A stretch of DNA of 64,000 nucleotides from contig CM072513.1 in the NCBI GenBank assembly GCA_036898135.1, forward strand, positions 34,174,634 to 34,238,633, read 5' to 3'. The position numbers and the translations under genes were made by a program. This DNA comes from Oncomelania hupensis (taxonomy: Eukaryota; Mollusca; Gastropoda; Littorinimorpha; Pomatiopsidae). Positions 1 to 12,300 of this stretch are shown here, piece after piece. Every line of letters starts with the position of its first letter. Positions within the stretch are counted from its first letter, which is position 1. The notes beneath the pieces were generated by a model. It searched no databases, was not told where the DNA came from, and saw only the letters and a program-made list of their open reading frames with translations.

Positions 1-128
1 GCAAAACAGAGGTTGGAGATTGCTCTTCCCCCTATACTGACTGTGCCTTCGTGGTCTCCAAGGGCATCTGACATGATGCGCTCTAGGAAGATGTTGAAGA
101 GTGTTGGAGAGAGTAGGCATCCCTGACG
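1..128 (-). mobile_element. LINE family A fragment (reverse transcriptase palm)
   Basis: Read on the minus strand, the first 128 bases encode a reverse-transcriptase segment with the motif RQGCLLSPTLFNIFLER followed by IMSDALGDHE. It is closely similar to the plus-strand copy at about 6800-6910. The fragment runs off the left edge just before the FADD catalytic motif would appear. It is called LINE family A here, because several further copies lie in the window. Confidence 0.85.
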
Positions 129-955
129 CATTAATTCATGACAAATGATAATATATCGATTTCCACAAGCGCCTTATAGTTTCATTGGCCAAGTAGAGTG
201 GGCCTAAAACTGATATCGTATGGTAATTGACCAATCACAGATGGCAATGTTTCTAGAAAAGCTTGGAATATGAAAGTCATAAGAAAACTTACACAAACTA
301 CTTACAACTGTAAGTCTAGGTAAAATTTTTTTTTTTTTTAAAATGTCGATCCTCTATTGATTGAAGACAAGTTTATAGATTTTAGACTACCAGCCCGATG
401 AAACCCTTGATGAAGACGTCTTTTTAATTCCCGACAAGTATTACTAGAAGGCGTTAATAATAGCACAGAAAAATGTAACATAATCAATTGTTTCGTCGTC
501 GAACGAAAGCAAAAGTGCTTGACCACATTGTTTGAACCGCATGTCATGAACCTGCCGCCTTCAATTCAGTTAATAAATCTATGGTTAGTGCAGAGGACAG
601 AACTGCCTTCTGGCTGCTATTTACTTCAGATACTGCAAACATAACAATAAAGCCAAAGAATGTCAACATTCTTAATTCTGTGCTGGATCATAACAAAAAC
701 ATTCTCTGAGCCCTTGTTAAAATAAGTAAAAAAGAATTGCAATCACATTTAATGTGCCTGTGAATGGGGACTGTACTTCCAACAACTATTTTGTTTAAAT
801 TAAAAGTAATATTATTATGATTTCATTACAAATTCTAGTTCTAAATTAAAAAAATAACTATAAGGGCATGGAACTTACAATACTTAACATTAAAATTAGT
901 GCCCAGAAAAAAAAAAGAAATGGTAGCATTAAAAATGCAAAGTAATACCGACTTT
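129..955. other. unassigned AT-rich stretch
   Basis: No exon, RNA gene or recognisable repeat is visible. The next ENT exon, which would encode transmembrane segment 7, is not found here, so the gene continues left of the window. Confidence 0.5.
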
Positions 956-959
956 AATC

Positions 960-1575
960 TGTCTATTCTCTTGACCTTGAGATGGCATTGACCTCTGGCT
1001 CCAAATACACTCATGTACTATCAAATAAAGTACAGCAAAAGTTGTATTATGGAAAACAAAAAAAATTGTGACCTTGGAATTACCTTGACCCTTACGTGAT
1101 CTCTCATGTATGTCTGATCAAATAACCCATTGTTGTTGCATACTATGGGTTAAATACACAGCCATTACAAGGTGTATGATGATTTATTTTTTTATAAAGT
1201 GTTTGTAAGGTCTAAAAGGACCTTTAAGATCAACATGAAAACAGAACGTATATGAAAGATCAATCTATCATCTCTAAATTTAATAAGTTTGGACCGTGAC
1301 CTTGAAGTGAAGTCATTCATTCACTAATCATTTATGAGGTCTCCTGGGTATACACCATCTTACCAAGTTTGGTTATAATCATTGAAATAGGTTCTGAGTA
1401 CATAGCTACTTTAAAGTTTTTGCATACAGACGGCCTATTTTTTTTCAATATTATTTTTGAACTATTTAGAACTTATCTCGCACAGATGTGCACAAATCTG
1501 ATAAATTGTTTGGGTGGGAGGTGTGAGTAAACAGACTCACATTGCTATGCATGTGAATCAAAAAAAGTACACGTA
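960..1575 (+). repeat. dispersed repeat R1 (copy also at 61950-62247, opposite strand)
   Basis: Blocks here recur in the same order on the opposite strand at about 61950-62247: the AAAGATCAATCTA block, AGTTTGGAC, a block around GAACTATTTAGAAC followed by CTCGCACAGAT, and AGACTCACA..CTATGCATG. The first 250 bases are rich in GACCTTGA-type words. No coding capacity is seen. The ends are not defined, so the class (MITE or other) is unknown. Confidence 0.6.
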
Positions 1576-1668
1576 AACTACCATCAACACTACAGGCATT
1601 GCAATTTTCAGATTACTTTGAAACTAAAATTGAAGATGAAGACATTGGCTAATGGACTGAAAACTCAC

Positions 1669-4600
1669 CCTCTTGAGAATGGAAGAAAAATATTGAGATT
1701 GGCTGAGCAACTGCCGAGACTGCGGGATTTCCACATTCACTTGGTACACGTTGTTGTCCACATCATCTGCAAACATGACAAAGAGTGTTGAACTCTTTAT
1801 CGCCATTCTGAACTCGACAAACGTTGACCCATAAGCAAGTCAGCTAAAGTCAACTATACTGGATGTTGGATTCTATCTAATATACACACTTTGGGATTCC
1901 ATTACATACACGCTTAAAAATAAACCCAAAAAACGGACTCAAAGAGTAGTGGCAATCTCTAACCAGCATACATGCTGACAAGCTACACAACACGCTAATA
2001 TATTCAACTAAACCACAATCCGTTATGTGTGGTGTTGTAAAGGCAGAGTAATCACTACTATAACAGAAAGAACCATCTCTCCTGCCTCTTATCAAACCTC
2101 CCCTCAACATATCAGATACCTAAGCCTGACTGCTTGTGAAAGCTATATTCAAAGCTGCCTATTAAATCTGAGGGAATGTATTATTTAACAATGTTCTTCG
2201 TTATAACAATTACAGTACTGTAAGATTGTGATTAATGAAGGCATACTTGCGCACCAAAGCTCCTATTTTCAAGCACAATGCAAGGTGGGCAGCAAGCATT
2301 CAGTGAAATATTTATGAAAATTAGATATCTACAAAGTACAAATGATCAAACTTAATCTGCTGTCATATTTTATATTCCATAAGATGCAATTTACAGAGGC
2401 TAAATGTTTCAAGTAGTAGAAGAAACAAAAATTCAGACAAAAAAATGTTTTGATTGGTTTCAGACCATACATCATACATTCTTCAACAAAATGCAATTTT
2501 TATTAACAGTACTTTTTAAATTAGGAAAATAAATACAAAACAAAAGATTCTGAAACATTAAGAACATTATTTTTCATTATTACAACAATTAAAATTGAAA
2601 GAAATAATAACAATAACAACTCCTCGCCGCTCCGATAACCTCTCTTTAATTTATGATGACTGAAACTGTAATATACAGTTTCCTGCTCTATAAAAATTTG
2701 CTTCAAAAGACTCGGAGTATGAAATCAAACTGGGAAAAAAACCAACAAGATGGTGGGTGACTCACTGTCATCATTGATGGAGGCATTCTGTTGGGTTACA
2801 CCAGTATTCCTGACTGTGTAATGGAAAAGCAACAGAGGAGGGGTGAAACAGAATGAAGCTCATATATGCACGACAAAATTAAAACATAACACTCATGCAG
2901 TAAGTTTCAAAACCAGCCAAACCAAACAAAAATAAAGGAGCTTATTCAAATTGTAATAGAAACTGTAGTAGGTTGAAGCACTACTGTAATATGAAAAGGT
3001 GTAATAATTTCCACTTAAACTCAACTGCTTTTCTTCTTGTTGTTTTTAAAAATAGCTTCTATACTAGTGCAGTTTAGTACAATGGTGTTCAACTCAAGCA
3101 ACACTGAGCGTTAATTCATAATACTTGTTTAAATACAGAGGATCTATTGCACTAATGCTATTTATGAAATAATAACTACAAAAATTTGGTCGAATTAATT
3201 GCAAAATTGTGCATACAGAGGCATTATTTTGACAGGGGGCACACTTTATACTTATGCCTGAGTATAAAACTGCAATTGCTAGCACATCTCCTAATAAATA
3301 AATCCAAACTCTGTCAAAAAAGAATATAATTAATCTATTCCAAAATGATTAAGTTTACCATTCAAAGGATCAGGAAAGTAACATTAATCACGTTTATAAT
3401 TTAGAATGATATAGATATATACAAAACATGCTTAAACCAGGCAGAAATAAAATGACAAGAAACCAGCTGAAAACAAAATTTCTTCAAATAATGGGATGAC
3501 GTTTATAAAGCTAGAATATTATTACAATACTGACACTGTATTTTTGGAAGCATGCTGAATACAATAGATTCCTAAACACCCAAGCTGGGAGAAAAACAAA
3601 ATTAATGTTACCAAGAGAAACTGATTCCTCTGAACAACAGATAAGAACAGTATAAACACAGAAAGAAAACAAATTGGGGAATAAAATTCTGTTATCTATT
3701 ATACTTTATACTTGTTATAGTATATGTTTCACCCACCAAACCCACAATAAAAGTATATAGCCTTACTGAGAGCAAAAGCTTTGATGGTGTCAGTAAAGAA
3801 GTATAATGACACATGATTAAGAAAACGTAAACAACAATGTATAAACAACTGTTCATAATCTAGACAAACGTACAACATAAGAAAGTATTACTAAAACAAA
3901 AATCAAGAAAAAAGTATGCTATACTTCACCAGAGAATGTACATTGGAAGGAAAATAAAATAAACACAAATCAAACCTACCTTGGTTAGACATGAAGAATT
4001 TGGAATATTTCTGAAAATTAAAAGTAAAATTTGATAAAAACATCAGTGGACCTAAAGCCCTATGTGGTACATGTTAGTCACATTGAAAGTATGCCAGCCT
4101 ATTGGTAATTTCAACATACTGGTCAGTTTAATATTAATAATAATACAGTGGAACCTCCGGTATCCGGCTCTCTGGTATACGACTCCCTCCGTTATGTGAC
4201 CTGAAAACTTCTGACGGATTCACTTCCAATAATAAATGACCTCTGGTATGCGACAACCTCGTTTATGCGACAAGCGACCGTGTCTTAAGCCCTTTATACG
4301 ACCGTCTTAGGGCAATTTAAAAGAAATATCAGTTAATTTGCTGTCTGTACCTTTCGTTTTTTCTCTCATGTTAGTGTACGCCTGCTGTTGTCTGCTATTT
4401 CCGGTTCGCAAATAAGGGACATTACTCGCCTACACTGGATGTCAAAATGGCGTCGCGCAAGAGGAACGTTTTGAGTTTGGCAGAAAGAATGAAAATGATT
4501 GAAAGAAGTGAAAATGGGGAGAGTTGTTTGTCTATTGCAAGAAGTTTAGACATTGGGAAGACCCAAATTCAGCTCATCATAAAGGATAAGGAATCTGGGA

Positions 4601-4937
4601 AACTACGATGGGAGAGTGGAGAAAGTGGCGAACAGGGAAACATCGAAACTGAGAGCTTCTGCACTGACAGAAGAACGCATCTGGCAGTGGTGCGACTGTT
4701 TTCTATTTTTGAAGTTGTGAATAAAAGACAAAGATAAAAATGAAACATGTTTTACAGTTTCCTTTGTCAGAGAATACATGCTGGTGAGTGTGAAAATTAT
4801 GACTACATACCCCTCCGAGCCTGATCCCCCTCCCCCTTCCCCCCCCCACCCCATCCCTTGTTTCCGGTATAAGACCACCTCTATTATAAAACCGTTTTTT
4901 CTCAGATTTTGGACGGTCGTATACCGGAGGTTCCACT

Positions 4938-5004
<67 letters not shown>

Positions 5005-8000
5005 CAATAATAATAATTTAGCTTGTAAAGCACAAATCCAAACAAAACATTTGCTTTAAGCACTCACATGCATTATGTGTACTCGCATGGATAAATCGTT
5101 TTGAATATGAAAAATAAAAAAGAAAGATGTATAGAATCACAAATAATGTCAAATTAAGCTAACAACAAGATTTTCCATCTCAGTTTCAAATATGAGAGAG
5201 TAACACTCCTATAAAGAATTCTGCAAGAGACAAGAGACAATCTCTCATTTCAGCTCTCCTACAGATGACCGATTATATCCCAGCAAACCAGCCTGATCTA
5301 GGCCCCACTCGGGCCGCGTAGGGCATCCCGACTTTTGTCTGGATATAGTAGGGACCCACATAGCCCTACAAAAACCCGATGCGTAGCGGAGTCGAGAAAT
5401 GTGGATGCGTAACGATTCGCCCTCCCGTGTGCCGCCCGATTCTGCCCCACCACAAAGCCACGCTGCGCACACGCTAACATAGGCCTACTCTCGCTTCTCA
5501 TTGGCTAAACTGTCTGTGGAATGTTTCGTCTGCTTCACATTTGCTGTGGCGTACGTATGTGAAAAATATTTATACAAAATCAATTCAGCAAGATATCATT
5601 ATTTAATTGTGTTTATAATTCTTAATTTTTATCATACAATATGTAAAATATTGTTAAAGTGTTTCTTTTAACTATTGTATTTATTTATACATTATAAGCC
5701 AAGGGTAAATTTCCATGCCCATTACTGCTGGTCTTTTCCGGTTGTCCTTAGGCGCCAATTTTCTACAGTTTTCTTCTACAGTTGCATGTGCTCGGATATT
5801 GTGTTTGCCTGTGAAAACCTATTCCGCTGTGGTTGTTTTTTGGGGCTTTGCCTTTTGTTTATGTATTTACACACGATTTCGATAGCGACGAAGATCACAT
5901 TAATATATATCGTTATGGAAATGGTGTGTAAATACTTAAGTGGGGACACACCAAGGACTTCCGAAAACAAAAACGCCTGTGCCAACAGTCCCTATTAACA
6001 CCAGACATCTCAATTCTTTCTTCATGCAATCACATATCATAAACAATATGTGGGATATGATTTTAGGGTAAATCAGCATTGGCCAGGGATGGGGCATTAT
6101 CGGGGTTGTTTCTGGTTTAAGTTGGAATACAACAGGGTTGGTGTTGGGTATCCTGACGTATGCCCGATCTTTGCCGGAATCGGGTTACCGTTCGGCAAAG
6201 GTTGGGTTATGGTCGGGTAAGTTTTGGGTACACCGACGATCGCCCAATCTTTATTGAAAGTCGGGCTACTGTTTGGCGAACGTGGGGTTATGATCGAGTA
6301 AGTTTCGGGTAGCCTGACGATCGCCCGATCTTTGCCCGAATCGGGTCCGAGTCAGTTCCAATTTCCATTTGCCCGATCGGGCCCCAATAGGTAGCCTGAT
6401 CCGGGCCCGATTGTGGTTAGCTGGGATGATTTGCTCTGGCATTTCACAAAATTATTTTCTGAAGCCCCTCTTCCCTACTGCTTTCTGCTATAGGTTGATG
6501 GGTGGGCCATGGGATACTATGCTGCAATCGTATTATTTAATAATACAAATAATAATACTACACTGATTTAGAACAATCTACAGCACCAATAACATCTATA
6601 TTATGTGTTTGTAGACTTCAAGAAAGCGTTTGACCGAGTCTGGCAAGCAGCTCTGTGGGCAACCATGAGAGTGTACTGTACAACATCAGCCCTAACATTA
6701 TTGAAGTCATCAAAAGCCTGTATGACAAGGCTACCAGTGCAGTCCTCCACAACAGCGCCATCGAGAATTCATTCAGAACAACAATCGGCCTGCGTCAAGG
6801 ATGCCTACTCTCTCCAACACTCTAACATCTTTCTGGAGCACATCATGTCAGATGCCCTTGCAGATCATGAATGCATAGTCAGCATAGGGGATAGAGCAGT
6901 CTCCAAACTCTGTTTTGCGGATGACATTGATGGATTGGCTGGAGAGGAACACGAACAACTGGTACAGAGGCTTAAAACCACATCCAAAGCCTTTGGAATG
7001 GAAATAAGTGCAAAGAAGACCAAAATGATGACCAACAACACCAATGGCATCAACAGAGACATCAAAGTCCAAGGCCAATCCCTCAACACTGTGCATAGCT
7101 TAAAACTTTAGAAGCAATTGTATTAGACAATGGGTCCCGACAGGACATCCTCTCTAGGATAGCACAAACAACTGCTGACAAGGTTGAAGCCCATTTGGAA
7201 AGACAGGATCATCAGTCTACATTCCAAGGTAAGATTGCTGCGCCCCCTTACTCATCTCCATCTTCCTATACTCTTGTGAAACATGGACCATCACTTCATA
7301 CCTACAAATACAAAGCATGGAGATGAGTTGCTAAAGAATACTTCTGGGCCTTTCCTATACTCAGGATATCATCAATGACAAAATCCGACAGGCCACCAGC
7401 CATTGAACCACCTAAGGGCATGCTCACAGTGATGAAGAAACTGAGACTCTGATGGTATGGCCTTGTCACCAGAACATTCAGGCTTTGCAAAGACCATCCT
7501 GCAAGGCATGGTGCAAGGAGGCATAAGAAGTGGTGGAAAGACAACGTTCGAGAATGGACTGGCTTGACACTGAGCAAAGCCTTGAGGGCTGCTGAAGACC
7601 GAGAAAGATAAAGTACACTGGTTAAATGATCATCTGTGGTGCTCAAACGACTTTCGAGTTAAGGGATAAGATAGGATAGGATTTATAATGAGCACGTCTC
7701 TTGCAGCAATTCATGGTGCAATTTTATTTAATATCTGCCTCCTCGCTGAAGAAAAATTATGCACAAAACAAAACTGAAACCAGAAAAAAAAACAGACAAC
7801 GTAGTAACTCACCAAATAATACAATGCAAAGTAGGCAAAAAAAGCTAGCACCACACATATCGTTGCTGTCAGGAAGAAACCAAAGGCACTTCGCTTTGGA
7901 TCACCTCCTATTCCAATGGCCATGATCATGACGACTGCCGATAACGTTCCACCCACTGCCTGTGAAAGAATGAAATGCTGAATGTAAGGCATTCATCAGA

Positions 8001-9020
8001 CAGACAACCTCCTTTCAGTAACAAATGGGATATGATGATAACTCAGGTATGGCATACAGTGACTACATGGTTTCAGTGACTTCTAGAGTTTTGTTTATTT
8101 TCACTTTGTTATAATTATGTTCACAAGATGAAAAACATCTAATTGCAATTTGGTGACATTTCAAAGAATCGCTGAATATAGAATGGGTTGTGTCAATGAT
8201 GAAATCAGGATAAGAAAAAAAAAGTCATACAATCATATATTCTCTTATTAACAAATGATGTTCTTGCCAGGAGAATCATAAATGTTTTAAATATGTAGAG
8301 TAAAGGACACATACCTGGCCAGCCATTGTGGCTTGAGTATACCTTGCAGGAAACAGACAGGACAAACCAAACAGTGATCCAGTCATCACAGCAGTCAGCC
8401 CTGAAACAACAATGCAAATTAATGTGATGATGATGGTGATGATGATGATGATGATGATGATGCGCATTAATTATGATGATGATGAAGATGATAATGACAA
8501 TGATGTTGATGATAGCTATAATGATGACGATGATGATGACGATGATGATGCACTTCTTCAAGAATCTGAGCTCCAAGCATCTATATAAATAAATTGCTTA
8601 GCCGGAAGTCCTTCTTCGCCTCTACTATAAAGTTTGTCCGGTATGGACGCTGATCTGGGCAGGTGCTGGGCGCTGCGGATCGGCCTGCTGTGTGCTCAAA
8701 ACCAGTGAAATCGTTATAGCCGACATTTCCTTACAGAACGTTTAACCGTTTCTGAGATAAATAAATTAACAAAATGTCCACAAACTGCAATAGCCTAATT
8801 CCGCGCGCTTCCATTAAAAATCAAATTAAGGTTTCAGCATGTTTTCCCATATAGACCAAAAAATTTATGTTTTTTCTACGAAGCCTTGGTAGCTTACTTA
8901 GTAAAACATTCGCCTACCGTGCAGGGCGACCCAAATTCAAATATCACGCGGGCCTTTTTTTTTTTTTTTTTACACTACAATATGGATATTTTTCTTTTTA
9001 ATTTAGGCTTTTTACCTTTA

Positions 9021-9066
<46 letters not shown>

Positions 9067-9073
9067 TATAAAC

Positions 9074-9121
<48 letters not shown>

Positions 9122-9252
9122 TTTATTAGTATTATTATATCTTATATCAAATTTTCTTTTAAAACCTTGGTGTTTTTTTATGATTTCTATTTGTATTATT
9201 CTATATTCAATATTATTATTAGTATTAGTATTAATAGTAGTAGTAGTATTAA

Positions 9253-9320
<68 letters not shown>

Positions 9321-12300
9321 TTACCAAGGATCGGGATGGGGTCTTACGTGTAGGTAAAAGTGGGCTACGGGTAGGTTTAAAGGGGCATGGGTAGGCATAA
9401 CGGGGATACGGGTATATATAAGGGGGTATGGTGATGGTCGATTCCTTTCATCCATACCTGCGAAACGATCAACGGGGAAGTATCAAGGAGGGTACAGGTA
9501 GGTTACAAGGGGGGTACGGAAGGTATCAAGGGGGTATGGGGAGGTATCAAGTGGGTTCGGGGAGGTATCAAGGGGGTATGGTGAGGCATTATGGGGGGGA
9601 TGATGAGGAGATATCAGGGGGGGGTATGGGGAGGTATCAAGGGGGATATGGGGAGGTATCATCGTCCAAATGAAACTCGCAGACAACAGTTGTCTCTCTG
9701 TCTACATTTTAAACAGCAACCTGTGTACCCTGGCTTGCCAGGGTACAAAACCACTAGTATATATATATACTTACCAACCATAAAGGCTGCTGTGGTCAAA
9801 GTGAACCAGAAAAACCCTGTCTGCCCTGAAAAAACAAGGATAAAGTCACAATCATTTGAGGCAGAGGAACATATTAAATGTCAATATCTTTAATATTCAG
9901 AGGTTGAAGAGGAGGCAGAAGCAGAAGAAGAAGGAATGAAGGAAGAGGATAGGAGGGGAAGAAATAGAGGAAAGAAGAGGATAGGAGGAGGAGGAGGAGG
10001 AGAAGAAGAAGAAGAAGAAGAAGAAGAAGAAGAAGAAGAAGAAGAAGAAGAAGAAGAAGAAGAAGCTAAGTGGGAGGGAGCAAGGAAAAGGATGGGGGGG
10101 GAGGGATGAGGAGGAGGAGAAAAAGAAGGAGGACAAGAAGAAATCATAAACATTAGATGATGATAAAAATAATTATGATGAAGATAGAGAGAATTAAGAA
10201 AATTACAAGACAATGAAGATAAAATGGGTGATGATGACAGTGATGAAGAAGATGAAATGATGCTGAGAATATTAATGATGATAGAGATAAAGATAAGAAA
10301 GATAATGATGCTGATGATGAAACGGATGGTGAAGACAATGAAAAAAAATCTTACATGAATCAGTGTCAACATTGACAAGGACCACCGTAGCCACAAATAT
10401 AACTAAAATAGGGATGAGAGAGACCATCATACGCGTGTTCAGGGAAACGCTGGAACAAAAGATCACACTCAAGTTATAACATCAATAAAGAACTGCATGA
10501 ATAAGTTAAGATAAGATAAGATAAGATTTATTAGCCATATGTCAAATCAATACAATTTGTACACTAGGAATTTGCCTTGGTCAGCGAGCATGCATACAGT
10601 ATTGGCACATTCACACATCTATTCTTAACACACATCACATTGTAACATTAAAACCAAACATGTTTACATGAAATGTTAACAGTAAACATCAAAATTCATA
10701 GCCGGTATGCATGCACTGTAAAAGATCTAAGATAGTTTAGTCCGATGACTGTGCAACTGCAGTCATTCCATTTACACTTAGCACTCAACTCCAGTCATTT
10801 CATTTACATTTAGCACTCTTATTGCAATTGGAAAGAAGCTGCTATTCATTCTTTTTGTCCTTGCTTTAAGTGATCGAAGTCTTCTACCAGAGGGCAGGAG
10901 GTCAAACAGATGGTTACCCGGGTGCGAGGGGTCTTTGATTATGGCCTTGGCCTTGCAAATTATTCGCTCTTCAAAAAGTTTGTCTAATTTTGGGAGCTTA
11001 CACCCCGTGATTCTGGCAGCAGTCTTGACTACCTTTTTCAACTCCTCCCTCTCCTCCTCAGTAGCACTGCCATACCAGTTCGTTAATGAAAATGTCAGTA
11101 CACTTTCAATGATAGTTCTATAGAATTTAACAAGAATTGTGTCATTGATTCTGAATCTTTTAAGTTGCCTCAAGAAATATAAGCGCTGCTGAGCTTTCTT
11201 TTTCGTGAGCGTCACGTGGGGCCCCCATGTAAGGTCTTCAGATATTGTTGTCCCCAAGAATTTAAAAGACTTAACCTGCTCTACAACCTCGTTGTTGATG
11301 ATAAGTGAAGTTGTGGGGGATTTGACTTTTCTAAAATCAACTACTATTTCTTTTGTCTTAGAAACATTCAAAATAAGATTGCTTCCCTCGCACCAACTCA
11401 CCATCCGCTCCACCTCCCTCCTATAAACGCTTTCGTCACAATTTGAGATGAGTCCAGATATGGTAGTGTCGTCCGAAAACTTCACCACCACAACCGACTC
11501 ATCACTCGATCTGCAGTCATCAGTAAAAAGAGTAAATAAAAGAGGAGACAAAACACAACCTTGTGGTGTACCAGTATTTAAAATAATTTTGTCTGAGATC
11601 TTCCCTACAACCCTGACAACCCGAGTCCTATCCAAAAGAAAACTCAGAACCCAGTTACACATTCTTGCATCAATATGAAGGGTGTTAAGCAGCTTGTCAT
11701 AAAGTCTCTGAGGTACTATTGTATTAAATGCTGAAGAAAAATCCAGGAAGAGAATACGAGCATACGATTTTGGAGTTTCAAGATGTTCTAGAATTGTGTG
11801 AAGGGTAATTGAGATTGCGTCATCTACTGAACGATTGGTTTTATATGCAAACTGCATTGGGTCACTTAGCGAATCAGTTGCAACCTTCAGAAACTGTAAA
11901 ACAAGACACTCAAACACCTTCATTACAACCGATGTTAAGGCTACTGGTCTGTAATCGTTCAGGCTGCTAATTGTGTTTTTTTTTGGCACTGGCACAATAA
12001 CAGCCGATTTAAAGCACTGTGGTACCCGCCCTTCTTCTAGAGACTGATTAAAAATATCAGTGAAAACTGGCGCCAGCTGCTCAGAGCAATGCCGCTGTGA
12101 GGCTGTCGTAACGCCATCAGGACCCGAAGCTTTCTTTGGATTTTGTTTTTTCATAATTTTCCTGACCTGCTCTTCTTCTACAACAAAGGGTGGTGGGAGG
12201 TCCTCAGGGAGGGCACTAGGTTGGGCAGGGGTGGGATTTTGTTTATCAAACCGAGCGTAAAAGGAATTAAACTGGTCAGGGAGTGAGGGATCATCATTAT

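Noticed and set aside
8205..10396. Long frames with His, Ser, Ile or Tyr runs (8205-8576, 8886-9071, 9167-9394, 9890-10396)
   Set aside because: They are translations of microsatellites and the purine tract, with no non-repetitive protein sequence beyond pieces of ENT exons.
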